Positions 44,600 through 53,325 of a DNA stretch of 64,000 bases are shown piece after piece; position 1 is the first letter of the stretch; each line of letters opens with the position of its first letter. Origin of the DNA: Desulfomonilaceae bacterium (GTDB taxonomy: Bacteria > Desulfobacterota > Desulfomonilia > Desulfomonilales > Desulfomonilaceae). Below the pieces are notes generated by a model, which was given only the letters and a program-made list of their open reading frames with translations, ran no database searches and was not told where the DNA came from. Location: the NCBI GenBank assembly GCA_041662605.1, contig JBAZSD010000014.1:35818-99817 (forward strand), in the 5' to 3' direction. Both the position numbers and the translations under genes were made by a program.

Positions 44600-45096
44600 G
44601 GAGAAGTCTTGTTCGTCCTGTTTGAAATGGCCTGCAACTGAGATTCAAGTCTCCCTAGCCTTTCGAGAATGGTGGAATTGATTCGTTCCTGATTTTTCTG
44701 AGGCGGCTCTGAAGATCGGGCCTGGGCGGAAGGCTGCTTGAGGTTGGACAGTTCCTCTTTGATCCCCTGCAAATTCTTGATGATCGCTCTATCATTATCG
44801 ATAAAAGTCTGAGCGTAATTTTGTACGGCTCTTTCCGTAGAAACACCTTTCTTCTGGAAATCGTTCATCATCCCTTCGGACTTTCGTTGCAATCCCTCAG
44901 CCGTATCGGCCATTCGCTTTGTGCTGAACGCCATTTGAGGCATGGACGAGGCTACCACTCCCATATAATACGTCATTTGTTCCATGCTGTTTTGCATTCT
45001 GTTGATCGTGGACAATCCGCAACCCGACAATGCTCCGGCCAACAAAACGATAATCAGCGACATTCTCAAGGATTGAAAGAGTCCGGTTCTTGACAT
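44596..45096 (-). CDS. Putative coiled-coil lipoprotein
   Basis: 166 residues from ATG 45096 (AGGTG upstream). Signal with lipobox LSGC (Cys24 or so). The mature part is almost wholly helical (MEQMTYYMGVVASSMPQMAF; RMADTAEGLQRKSEGMM), then a long charged coiled coil ending in ERINSTILERLGRLESQLQA. It may be a periplasmic spacer or stress protein. Unrecognised family. Follows the LolA-like gene by 53 bases. Confidence 0.72.
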   Translation of the reverse strand: MSRTGLFQSLRMSLIIVLLAGALSGCGLSTINRMQNSMEQMTYYMGVVASSMPQMAFSTKRMADTAEGLQRKSEGMMNDFQKKGVSTERAVQNYAQTFIDNDRAIIKNLQGIKEELSNLKQPSAQARSSEPPQKNQERINSTILERLGRLESQLQAISNRTNKTSP

Positions 45097-45149
45097 TTTT
45101 ATAGAACACCTGTCACTTTTATAGTCCGGTCTGCAACCGCCAGAGTTTG

Positions 45150-45932
45150 CTAGTTTTTCCACTTGTAGGTCCCAAATTGTTGCGGATCGAACAATTTACC
45201 TGAAAGTTCAATTCCGAAAACAGCGTTCTCCTGCCTGACCAAAATACGGGAATTTTTCTTTGGATCAGTGATTTCTTCTTCCCGTGGGAATTCTTTTCCG
45301 TCTTCGGTTTTGAAGAACTCAATTACACGGTAGGTTCTTGTGATTTTCTTGTCGTTATCCAGATCTTGAGACTTTACGGTAATAAAATTGTTTTTCTGAA
45401 CCCAGAGGAGACGTTCACCCTTGTTGTCGGGCCTCACAATCTTGATAATCCAACAATCCTGCCCATTCAGTTTCTCTTCTCCGGAAATTGAGTATTTCTC
45501 TCCGGATTTTGGAACAAAACCCAGGATGTCATCGATATGCAATCCCGTGCCTCCAATGTCCGACGAGGGATGGTCGGTCACTACGGGTAAAGTCTTTCCA
45601 GTCGCGGGCAAGTACATAAAAATCTTGGGCTGTTCGTCCGGCTTGGTTAACAGCAAAAAGCGTAACCCTTTTGATTCCTTGGGTTCATCGAAATCAAAAA
45701 AGAAGTCGGCCTGACCATTTTTCAGTCTGCCCGAGACCCATAGCGCCTGGGTAGACGATTTTTTTTGGCCTTTGAACGTCTGAATCGTGAGCGCTATTCT
45801 AAAAGTGTCTTTAAAGCCCTGCTCAGCGCTTTTCGTAAGGATTTCCTCAGCGGTCATTTCGCAAAACGCGGGAGTAAGGCAGTATGCGCAAACAGCCCAC
45901 AAGGTGACGAAGGATAAAAAACTTTTTCTCAT
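45150..45932 (-). CDS. Outer-membrane lipoprotein-sorting (LolA-like fold) protein
   Basis: 260 residues, signal peptide cleaved near residue 24 (PAFCEM). The mature start MTAEEILTKSAEQGFKDTFRIALTI and the strand WVSGRLKNGQADFFFDFDEPKESKGLRFLLL (position ~65-95) match the DUF4292/COG2834 LolA-like family. FMYLPATGKTLPVV and the late VIEFFKTEDGKEFPREEEITD complete the pattern. Such proteins bind lipids in the periplasm; a true lipoprotein carrier role is not proven. Confidence 0.82.
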   Translation of the reverse strand: MRKSFLSFVTLWAVCAYCLTPAFCEMTAEEILTKSAEQGFKDTFRIALTIQTFKGQKKSSTQALWVSGRLKNGQADFFFDFDEPKESKGLRFLLLTKPDEQPKIFMYLPATGKTLPVVTDHPSSDIGGTGLHIDDILGFVPKSGEKYSISGEEKLNGQDCWIIKIVRPDNKGERLLWVQKNNFITVKSQDLDNDKKITRTYRVIEFFKTEDGKEFPREEEITDPKKNSRILVRQENAVFGIELSGKLFDPQQFGTYKWKN

Positions 45933-46041
45933 AATGTTATCAACTTATCTTTTAAAACCGCTTCATAAAAGTTAAAGTCACGTCTTTAAAAGTTGAATAA
46001 ATGTCTATGATTAAATTATAAAAATCTTATTTAGCGCAACA

Positions 46042-46071
46042 AGGATAGCACAAAAGCGCCCGGCTGGTCAA
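46042..46071 (-). promoter_or_regulatory. Possible sigma70 promoter for LolA-like gene
   Basis: Minus strand TTGACC (46071-46066), 18-base spacer, TATCCT (46047-46042). Start codon is ~110 bases downstream across AT-rich DNA. Moderate match only. The 327-base gap 45933-46259 otherwise holds the divergent promoter at 46200 and no gene. Confidence 0.35.
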
Positions 46072-46199
46072 GTGTCAGAATTCGTAACCAGGAAACGTTG
46101 GAGTATTATGTAAATCAATGAATATAGCTTTTCGCCAGGTCTAAGGGAGTCGGGCACGGCCGATAGTGGCCAATGTTTTTCTAATTCCTCAATTCGCCT

Positions 46200-46228
46200 T
46201 TGACGCTAAGGGCTATGATGAGTATAAC
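46200..46228 (+). promoter_or_regulatory. Sigma70 promoter upstream of small exported protein and asd
   Basis: TTGACG, 17-base spacer, TATAAC. Transcription would start near 46235, 25 bases before the next start codon. Good match; no later promoter is evident before the asd-thiolase-aconitase run. Confidence 0.6.
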
Positions 46229-46259
46229 TAAACAAAAATGGTAATATGCGAGGACCAAC

Positions 46260-46592
46260 ATGACCAAGACCGCGTTTTTCCTGTTGCTGGTTTTCTTAGC
46301 CCCTCCCACATTCCTGGACATGGCGGCTTACGGTCAGTGGCCCTTGGGCAAGGATTTATCCGCAGGTACCGTGAAATCAGGCGAGGCCTCCGGATATCTT
46401 GTCGGCTCCGGACGATTTCAGGTTTTTGTCTCACCAAACGTCAAAGGCCACACGTTCATGTTGGATACGGAAACCGGAAGGATTTGGATTTTTAAAAAAG
46501 ACACGACTTCCGGGGACTTATCATTGCAGAGGATCCCGGTGGATCAGCTTAACGAAATTCAGACCCCTGGAGCTACTCGTTCCGGAAAATAG
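46260..46592 (+). CDS. Small exported protein of unknown function
   Basis: 110 residues. Signal peptide ~1-25 (MAAYGQWP region). The remainder begins GKDLSAGTVKSGEASGYLVGSG, then FQVFVSPNVKGHTFMLDTET and GRIWIFKKD, suggesting a small beta-meander that could bind a ligand. GAGGA lies 6 bases before the ATG. Unrecognised family; next gene asd starts 56 bases later and may share the promoter. Confidence 0.7.
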   Translation: MTKTAFFLLLVFLAPPTFLDMAAYGQWPLGKDLSAGTVKSGEASGYLVGSGRFQVFVSPNVKGHTFMLDTETGRIWIFKKDTTSGDLSLQRIPVDQLNEIQTPGATRSGK

Positions 46593-46648
46593 ACTTCTCA
46601 TCGGGATCGATGGCGTAAGCTAAAAAAAAATATCTTTGTTTGAGGTAC

Positions 46649-47728
46649 ATGATGAAAAAGGATGGTTACACTGTTGCAGTAGTCGGGGCTACCGGCGCTG
46701 TGGGCAATATGATGATCAAGGTTCTCGAACGACGCTCTTTCCCTGTTAAGGATTTAGTTCTGCTGGCTTCCGGCAGGTCATCCGGAAGGAAGCTTGAATT
46801 TAACGGAAAGGAATATCCGGTCCAGGAGCTTAAAGAATCATCGTTTGAAGGGGTAGATATAGGCCTTTTTTCAGCCGGAGGATCAATAAGCGCGAAATTT
46901 GCCCCATGCGCGGCGCAGGCTGGATGTGTAGTGGTGGACAATACGGCCCATTTCAGGATGGATCCGGATGTGCCCCTCGTTGTTCCAGAGGTAAATCCCG
47001 AACAAATAGCCAATTACACCGTAAAGAACATAATCGCCAACCCGAATTGTTCTACAATTCAAATGCTGGTGGCTTTGAAACCGATCCATGACGCCGCAAG
47101 AATAAAACGAATCGTAGTTTCAACATATCAATCAGTTTCGGGAACCGGCAAGGACGCATTGGAGGAAATGCTGCTACAATCCCGCAGCATGGCGAACGCT
47201 ATCGACTGGACCAAAGATGATAGCTTGAATATACTCTGGGCCGGATTAAAACCGTTTCGTCAGGTCGAAACCAGTGTTTACCCTCATCGCATAGCCTTCG
47301 AATGTTTACCTCACATAGATGTCTTTCTTCCTAATAATTACACAAAGGAAGAAATGAAGATGGTCTGGGAGACGGGGAAAATTCTGGATCCCGCTATAAA
47401 GGTGACCGCCACGACAGTCAGAGTCCCCACGTTTTTTGGACACTCTGAATCCGTGAACATAGAAACGGAAACAAAGCTTACGGCTGAACAGGCAAGGGAT
47501 GCTCTTCGCAAAGCGCCCGGGATTAAGGTTCTGGATGATCCTTCCAAAAATGAATACCCTCTGACAGCTCTGGCCGCTGGAGAGGATTTTACCCTAGTCG
47601 GGAGAATCAGAGAGGATGAGTCTATAGACAACGGTCTGAATATTTGGGTTGTTTCAGATAACATTCTAAAAGGGGCAGCGTTGAACGCTGTGCAAATAGC
47701 CGAAATACTTATAGACAAATATCTCTAG
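46649..47728 (+). CDS. asd: Aspartate-semialdehyde dehydrogenase
   Basis: 359 residues. NADP-binding GATGAVGN at 13-20, catalytic Cys134 in IIANPNCSTIQM, and the SVSGTGKDALEEM region with HIDVFLPNNYTKEE downstream. Makes aspartate semialdehyde for lysine, threonine and methionine synthesis. Two tandem ATGs at 46649 and 46652 follow GAGG; the second has better spacing. Followed 14 bases later by a thiolase. Confidence 0.95.
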   Translation: MMKKDGYTVAVVGATGAVGNMMIKVLERRSFPVKDLVLLASGRSSGRKLEFNGKEYPVQELKESSFEGVDIGLFSAGGSISAKFAPCAAQAGCVVVDNTAHFRMDPDVPLVVPEVNPEQIANYTVKNIIANPNCSTIQMLVALKPIHDAARIKRIVVSTYQSVSGTGKDALEEMLLQSRSMANAIDWTKDDSLNILWAGLKPFRQVETSVYPHRIAFECLPHIDVFLPNNYTKEEMKMVWETGKILDPAIKVTATTVRVPTFFGHSESVNIETETKLTAEQARDALRKAPGIKVLDDPSKNEYPLTALAAGEDFTLVGRIREDESIDNGLNIWVVSDNILKGAALNAVQIAEILIDKYL

Positions 47729-47742
47729 GAAAGGAATTGTGT

Positions 47743-48927
47743 ATGAAATCGGTACGTGAAGCAGTTGTTGTAAGCGCTACTCGAACACCTTTAGCAGGTT
47801 TCAACGGTACTCTGGGCGGCATAGGCGCAACTACGCTGGGTGGGCTGGTTATTGCAGAAGCAGTAAAGCGTTCAGGATTAGACAAGTCTGAGATTGATGA
47901 AGTAATTATGGGGCAGGTCCTCCCGTGCGGCTATGGCCAGAATCCGGCCAGGCAAGCCTGTATTAAGGCCGGGCTTCCCTATGAAACCCAATGCTTTACA
48001 CTAAATAAGGTGTGCGGATCAGGCCTTAAAGCCGTAATGCTGGCAGCCCAGGCCATTCAGTTAGGCGACGCGGACATTGTCGTGGCGGGCGGAATGGAAA
48101 ACATGAGCGCTGCGCCATACTATCTTGAAAAGGCCAGATTTGGTTTCAGGATGAATAATGGAACTCTCTTTGACCACATGGTTCATGATGGTCTTTGGGA
48201 TATAGTCAATGATTTTCACATGGGAATAAGCAACGACCTCTGTAGCGAGAAGTACAACATTTCGAGAGAAGACCAGGATAGATACGCCGCTTTAAGTTAT
48301 GAACGGGCGTTAGGAGCTATAAAAGACGGAAAATTCAGGCAGGAGATAATGCCGGTCATGATTCCCCAGAGAAAGGGGGATCCGAAAGTCTTTGACACTG
48401 ACGAATGCCCGAGAGAAACCTCTTATGAACTATTGAGCAAAATGAAGCCGGCTTTTCAAAAAAACGGAGTCGCTACAGCCGGAAACGCATCCGTCATATC
48501 GGATGGCGCAAGCGCCCTATGTATCGTGGCTGAAGACATCGCCAAGAGAAAGGGACTTGAAATCCTTGCGAGAGTGGGGGCTCAAGGAAGCGCCGGTCTG
48601 GATATGAAATACGTGTTGATGGCCCCCATGCTTTCCATCCCGAAGGTAGCCGCGAAAGAAGGTGTTGATTGCAAGTCCATCGATCTCATGGAGATCAACG
48701 AGGCTTTTGCGGGTTCTACCGTGGGAGTGATGAGAGAACTGGATTTGGACGTTCAAAAATGTAACGTAAATGGTGGATCAGTCGCCCTTGGTCACCCGAT
48801 CGGCGCGAGTGGAGCTAGAGTATTGACGACATTGATCTATGCCATGCGCGAGCGTAACGCCAAGACAGGGATGGCGTCACTATGTCTGGGCGGTGGTGAA
48901 GCGGTGTCACTATTTATTGATAGATAG
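47743..48927 (+). CDS. Acetyl-CoA acetyltransferase (thiolase)
   Basis: 394 residues from ATG 47743, with AAAGGA upstream. Catalytic Cys91 (NKVCGSGLKAV), His351 (LGHPIGASGA) and Cys381 (CLGGGEA) are present. Forms or cleaves acetoacetyl-CoA or 3-ketoacyl-CoA. With the liv-linked acyl-CoA synthetase this suggests beta-oxidation-type acid metabolism, or polyketone/ether-lipid synthesis. Distance to asd suggests a shared transcript; asd has no metabolic link that I can see. Confidence 0.93.
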   Translation: MKSVREAVVVSATRTPLAGFNGTLGGIGATTLGGLVIAEAVKRSGLDKSEIDEVIMGQVLPCGYGQNPARQACIKAGLPYETQCFTLNKVCGSGLKAVMLAAQAIQLGDADIVVAGGMENMSAAPYYLEKARFGFRMNNGTLFDHMVHDGLWDIVNDFHMGISNDLCSEKYNISREDQDRYAALSYERALGAIKDGKFRQEIMPVMIPQRKGDPKVFDTDECPRETSYELLSKMKPAFQKNGVATAGNASVISDGASALCIVAEDIAKRKGLEILARVGAQGSAGLDMKYVLMAPMLSIPKVAAKEGVDCKSIDLMEINEAFAGSTVGVMRELDLDVQKCNVNGGSVALGHPIGASGARVLTTLIYAMRERNAKTGMASLCLGGGEAVSLFIDR

Positions 48928-48940
48928 ACGGCCCCGAGCC

Positions 48941-49957
48941 ATGACCGACCGACAGGGACCGAGCTTGACTGAGCTACTGGCCCCTGTTTTATTTCAATTA
49001 TCGTTTAGACAGGGTTGGAAAATGTTGTTAAAAGACAATCCCCATTCATTTCTTACCGGTAATGACCCATTCATGCCGGTTGATTTTCAAAGTGGTTCTG
49101 ATGGGAAATTCGCTACTGCAATTCAATTCGATTTTAAACATGAAGGTTTTGTGGGAATTCCCCATGGTGGCATAGGTATGGGGCTGTGTCTGGATGCGTG
49201 GCGAAATCTCGGAAAGCCATTTTATCCGGTTACCGTGAATTTCAAATTCGGAGGAACCGGGATATTCATCGGTGACCAGGCTATTTTTGAAGTAGGAAAA
49301 CTGAACTCGTCCTCGGATGGCCTGGATATCAAGATTACAAAATCCGGCGATAAAAAGCCATATCTGCGGGCTGAAATAGCTCATGCGGAAATTGTCGACC
49401 CTCAAACGCCGACAGCGTTCCTGAATTATGACAACTTTCGAGCGCTGCCATACTACAGGAACTGCTTTGTCTGCGGTCACGCCAGACAGGATCCCGGTCT
49501 ACAACGAAGATTCAGGGTTCACCAAGGCGATTCGGTGGTGCAGGTTACCGTTCCGTGGGGAGACCACCCGGATGATTTTGACAGGGCAAAGTATTTTCTT
49601 ATTGCCAAAGAAGAGTTGCATCCAGCGGCCCTGATCTCAATATTTGACGAAAATACGGCCTGGGCCGGATTCATGTTGACCAAATCAGCAGGATTGTCAG
49701 TCAGGCTCGAGTTTACTCTGCTCAGACCTGTAGGAAGAACCGAGAAACTCTTGTTCGTTGGAGAACCGACAGGAATTAGAGGCAATCCAGCGGCGCCCAG
49801 ATTTTTCACCGCAAGTGGAACGATATTCTCGCGGAGCGGTTCAAACTTTGAGCCGGTAGCTTATGGCAAGGGTGAGTGGATAATCATGTCACAGTACACC
49901 AACCAGATAAAAAAGAACCTCATTCCTGAAAATGACTGGGAATGGATATTCGCCTAA
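48941..49957 (+). CDS. Double-hotdog-fold protein, possible thioesterase
   Basis: 338 residues from ATG 48941, 13 bases after the thiolase stop. Two hotdog-like halves: the first has GFVGIPHGGIGMGLCLDAW (~70-88), the second starts NCFVCGHARQDPGLQRRF (~170-187), the CxxCG/GL pattern of PaaI/YbgC-like thioesterases. LHPAALISIFDENTAWAGF in the second half is the helix of a hotdog. Neighbourhood with thiolase and metallo-hydrolase suggests acyl-CoA work. No confident substrate. Confidence 0.72.
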   Translation: MTDRQGPSLTELLAPVLFQLSFRQGWKMLLKDNPHSFLTGNDPFMPVDFQSGSDGKFATAIQFDFKHEGFVGIPHGGIGMGLCLDAWRNLGKPFYPVTVNFKFGGTGIFIGDQAIFEVGKLNSSSDGLDIKITKSGDKKPYLRAEIAHAEIVDPQTPTAFLNYDNFRALPYYRNCFVCGHARQDPGLQRRFRVHQGDSVVQVTVPWGDHPDDFDRAKYFLIAKEELHPAALISIFDENTAWAGFMLTKSAGLSVRLEFTLLRPVGRTEKLLFVGEPTGIRGNPAAPRFFTASGTIFSRSGSNFEPVAYGKGEWIIMSQYTNQIKKNLIPENDWEWIFA

Positions 49958-49990
49958 ACATTATGTTTATGCGCCGGCCTAACGAATTTT

Positions 49991-50731
49991 ATGGAGCGAA
50001 AATTGGCAGATAAAGTTGCTGACGGAATCCTGTGGATAGCTGGACGAGACAAATTTATGCCCGATTCTCACATTTATGTTTTGGGAGAAATCGGCTCTTC
50101 GGATCTGACCATAGTAGATTGTGGAATCGTAGAGATGGGGGAATATAAGATCAGTGAACTGGAAGGCTGCGGGATCTCTTTGGACCAGGTCAAGAGAATC
50201 ATAATGACGCACACGCATCTGGATCACATAGGGTGTCTGCGCGAATTCCTCGATAGAGGTCCCCATCTGGAAGTCTGGGTTCATGAGGATGAAGCCCGGT
50301 ATCTCGAACGTGGGGACGACAGACTGGTATTTGGAAACAAGATGTTTGAGTCCATGATAAGATCCCAATATTCAGTCCCGGAAAGGTTTTTTGAATTTAA
50401 GGTAGACAAGAAACTCAAGGGTGGAGAAATCCTGGAGATTGATGGAAACAAATTCAAAATAATCCATGTTCCGGGTCACAGCGTTGGAAGCATTGGCCTG
50501 TACGACGAATCCAGGAAAATTTTCCTGTCAGGAGATACAATTTACGCTGACGGGGCCATCGGCAGATATGACCTGTTTTCAGCCGATCCGGAGAGCTTGA
50601 AGAAATCTCTGGAACTAATTTCGAACTTGAATATCGACATGCTGTTACCGTGCCACAATCGGATCGTAAAAGGCGGCGCGAATCAGATGATCAAGAATAC
50701 TGTCCAGTATTGGCTTCCAACATTAGGTTGA
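49991..50731 (+). CDS. Metallo-beta-lactamase-fold hydrolase
   Basis: 246 residues. Metal-binding motif THTHLDH (~71-77), later HVPGHS and SGDTIYADGA, then LLPCHNRI near the C-terminus, all usual for the glyoxalase-II-like branch. The protein has no signal peptide, so it acts in the cytoplasm. It may hydrolyse a thioester. It sits between the hotdog protein and aconitase. Confidence 0.9.
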   Translation: MERKLADKVADGILWIAGRDKFMPDSHIYVLGEIGSSDLTIVDCGIVEMGEYKISELEGCGISLDQVKRIIMTHTHLDHIGCLREFLDRGPHLEVWVHEDEARYLERGDDRLVFGNKMFESMIRSQYSVPERFFEFKVDKKLKGGEILEIDGNKFKIIHVPGHSVGSIGLYDESRKIFLSGDTIYADGAIGRYDLFSADPESLKKSLELISNLNIDMLLPCHNRIVKGGANQMIKNTVQYWLPTLG

Positions 50732-50795
50732 GATAGATCCAATAGGTCTTCAAATTATGATGGCGGAATTTGTTAGTTACTAAAGGAAATGGAAA

Positions 50796-52718
50796 ATGGG
50801 TAAAACTGTAGCGGAAAAGATCATAGAAGGGCGGCTCGTCAAAGGTAAAATGGAGCCGGGATCCGAAATAGCTATAAGAATAGATCATACTCTGACTCAG
50901 GACGCCACGGGGACAATGGTCTTCCTTGAATTCATGGCCATGAAGATACCCCGTGTGAAAACCGAACTCTCAGTAAGCTATGTAGATCATAATCTCCTTC
51001 AGGCTGATTTCAAAAACGCGGACGATCATCGATTCCTGCGAACAGCGGCGGCCAAATTTGGTGTGATATTCAGCAGGCCGGGCAACGGAGTCTCTCATCA
51101 GGTTCATATGGAACGATTCAGCGTTCCTGGGAAGACCTTGTTGGGTTCCGACAGCCACACCACTACAAATGGAGGGATGTCAATGCTGGCCATTGGCGCG
51201 GGTGGATTAGACGTTGCCATGGCAATGGCCGGCGAGCCGTTTTTTCTGAATATGCCCAAAATAATCGGTGTGAAACTTTCTGGTCGTTTGCAGCCTTGGG
51301 TGTCGGCAAAGGATGTTATTCTTGAACTTCTCAGACGCCAGTCGGTCAAGGGCGGGGTCGGCAAGATTTATGAGTATTGTGGTTCAGGTGTAGAAACCCT
51401 GTCGGCTACCGACCGCTCGGTCATAGGAAACATGGGGGCTGAACTGGGGGCAACTACAAGTATTTTCCCCTCGGACGAGAGGACCAAAGAATTCCTGGAA
51501 AGCCAGGGAAGAGGGGCTGTCTGGACAGAGATAAAAGCGGACCCTGAGGCTCATTACCATGAAATAATTGAAATGGATCTGTCCCAGATAGAACCCATGA
51601 TCGCTACTCCCAGTTCCCCGGACAACGTCAAGAAAGTATCTGAAATCGAAGGAATTCCTGTCAACCAGGTGATTGTAGGATCATCAGCCAATTCTTCATT
51701 CCGTGATCTGATGATCACCGCCAAAGCTATGGAAGGTAAACATTGTCATCCGGATGTGAGCTTTGAGATCAATCCTGGTAGCAATCAGGCTCTGCTCAAT
51801 GTGACGACATTCGGTGGTCTCACGAATCTGATAACAGGCGGAGCGAGAATACATCAGTCCGGCTGCCTTGGCTGTATAGGTATGGGGCAGGCGCCCGGAA
51901 CCGGCAGTGTTTCACTGAGAACCTTTCCGAGAAATTTCCTGGGTCGTAGTGGAAGCTTTCCGGACAGTGTCTATCTCTGCTCACCGGAAACCGCTGTCGC
52001 CTCGGCGATTTTCGGAAAAATCACGGATCCAAGAAGGTTGGGAGAATATCCCGAGGTTTCAAATCCAAAGAGTTACGTCATAAACGATGAGAACCTGATT
52101 TATCCACCGGATCCCGGAGAACCCGTTGAGTTAATTATGGGACCAAATATCATGCCATTTCCAGAATTTGGACCACTGGAAGAGGATCTTGAAGGACTCG
52201 TAGCCCTGAAAGTTAACGACAACATCACGACGGATCACATTATGCCGGCAGGGAGCAAGGTGCTTCCGTTGAGAAGCAACATACCCGCGATCAGTGAATT
52301 TGTTTTTAACAACATAGATCCGGATTTCCCGAATCGTTCCAAGGAGTTGGGATCTACGTTTATTGTGGCCGGTGAAAACTACGGCCAAGGCTCCTCTCGG
52401 GAACATGCCGCTATTGCCCCTCGGTTCCTTGGGGTAAGAGCAAAATTCGCCAAGAGTTTTGCCCGAATACACAAGGCCAATTTGATAAATTTTGGGATAT
52501 TGCCCCTGCGGTTTGAAAATCCCGATGACTATGAATTCCTCAAAGCGGGTTGTCGTTTGAAAATCTCCGGGATAAGAAAGAACATAGAAGACGGACTGGA
52601 AACACTTGAAGCTGTTGAAACCGAGTCCGGGCGACTAATCATTGTAAAACTGGAAGTCACAGCTCGAGAACGGAAAATTCTGTTGGCGGGGGGCCTGATC
52701 AACCTGGCCAGACACTGA
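50796..52718 (+). CDS. acn: Aconitate hydratase (short, Aquifex-type)
   Basis: 640 residues. SDSHTTTNGGMSML (118-131), GCLGC (356-360; Cys357, Cys360), the DNITTDHIMPAG motif before the swivel domain, and the C-terminal GENYGQGSSREHA are aconitase features. The first cluster ligand, normally Cys in GSCTN, is Ser297 in VIVGSSANSSF. The 4Fe-4S cluster would then have only two of three Cys ligands from this protein, unless another residue replaces it. Converts citrate and isocitrate in the TCA cycle. Confidence 0.9.
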   Translation: MGKTVAEKIIEGRLVKGKMEPGSEIAIRIDHTLTQDATGTMVFLEFMAMKIPRVKTELSVSYVDHNLLQADFKNADDHRFLRTAAAKFGVIFSRPGNGVSHQVHMERFSVPGKTLLGSDSHTTTNGGMSMLAIGAGGLDVAMAMAGEPFFLNMPKIIGVKLSGRLQPWVSAKDVILELLRRQSVKGGVGKIYEYCGSGVETLSATDRSVIGNMGAELGATTSIFPSDERTKEFLESQGRGAVWTEIKADPEAHYHEIIEMDLSQIEPMIATPSSPDNVKKVSEIEGIPVNQVIVGSSANSSFRDLMITAKAMEGKHCHPDVSFEINPGSNQALLNVTTFGGLTNLITGGARIHQSGCLGCIGMGQAPGTGSVSLRTFPRNFLGRSGSFPDSVYLCSPETAVASAIFGKITDPRRLGEYPEVSNPKSYVINDENLIYPPDPGEPVELIMGPNIMPFPEFGPLEEDLEGLVALKVNDNITTDHIMPAGSKVLPLRSNIPAISEFVFNNIDPDFPNRSKELGSTFIVAGENYGQGSSREHAAIAPRFLGVRAKFAKSFARIHKANLINFGILPLRFENPDDYEFLKAGCRLKISGIRKNIEDGLETLEAVETESGRLIIVKLEVTARERKILLAGGLINLARH

Positions 52719-52744
52719 AAAGGCGACGGGAAACGCGAAGATTC

Positions 52745-53203
52745 CTAGCGGGTCGGGCCTTTTTCCTGTTGGGTCTTCTGAAAAATTTCATCAGGTTCCT
52801 GATCAGTCATAGGCGTCATTTCTCTCCCGTGATGAACACGTATCCTGTCGGGGTTCAACACGCTGATTAACAATGGGACGGTTCTTCCTGAATCCCAGTG
52901 CAACGACATCAATGGAGAGTTATAGGAGTAGGCTCCCTTACCCGCGGCTACCCACGCCTGTTTTGGCTCGCCTTTAAAACTTGCGTGAAAAGTTCCGTCT
53001 TTTCTAAACACCAGTTTTATTACGCGGTCATTGGCAGGCTGTTCTTGTCCATCGACAATGCGAGCGGCGAGGACCCAAGTCCCTAACAGTTCTGAAGGAA
53101 CTTGTGTCGTTGTGCTAGGCGCTTTACGCTCCTGGCACGAACTGAACAGGCCAAGACAAACCAGCAATAATAGCCCAAGGGATAGGATTTTCGTTGTTTT
53201 CAT
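52745..53203 (-). CDS. Putative lipoprotein with lipocalin-like domain
   Basis: 152 residues from ATG 53203; an upstream in-frame start would add a poor leader. Lipobox LFSSC (Cys22-24 region). The mature part has ELLGTWVLAARIVDGQEQPA, VIKLVFRKDGTFHASFKG and GAYSYNSPLMSLHWDSG, the strand series of lipocalin-like DUF5004/DUF4923-type domains. Function unknown. Converges with acn. Confidence 0.75.
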   Translation of the reverse strand: MKTTKILSLGLLLLVCLGLFSSCQERKAPSTTTQVPSELLGTWVLAARIVDGQEQPANDRVIKLVFRKDGTFHASFKGEPKQAWVAAGKGAYSYNSPLMSLHWDSGRTVPLLISVLNPDRIRVHHGREMTPMTDQEPDEIFQKTQQEKGPTR

Positions 53204-53235
53204 AATCTTAAAAATGGTCCCATGCTGGGACAAAT

Positions 53236-53271
53236 AAAAAAAGCGATCCTTGAGTAAAAGATCGCTTTTTT
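53236..53271 (-). terminator. Terminator after the serine-repeat gene
   Basis: Minus strand AAAAAAGCGATC...GATCGCTTTTTTT: six-base GC core GCGATC/GATCGC extended by A/T runs, loop of 11 bases. It is symmetrical and works in both directions. It lies 55 bases after the stop of the gene at 53326-53718. Confidence 0.8.
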
Positions 53272-53325
53272 CCACTAAGCTTTTTAGGTCAAAAAGCTAT
53301 AATTAGTCCTTATCAAAAATTGATC

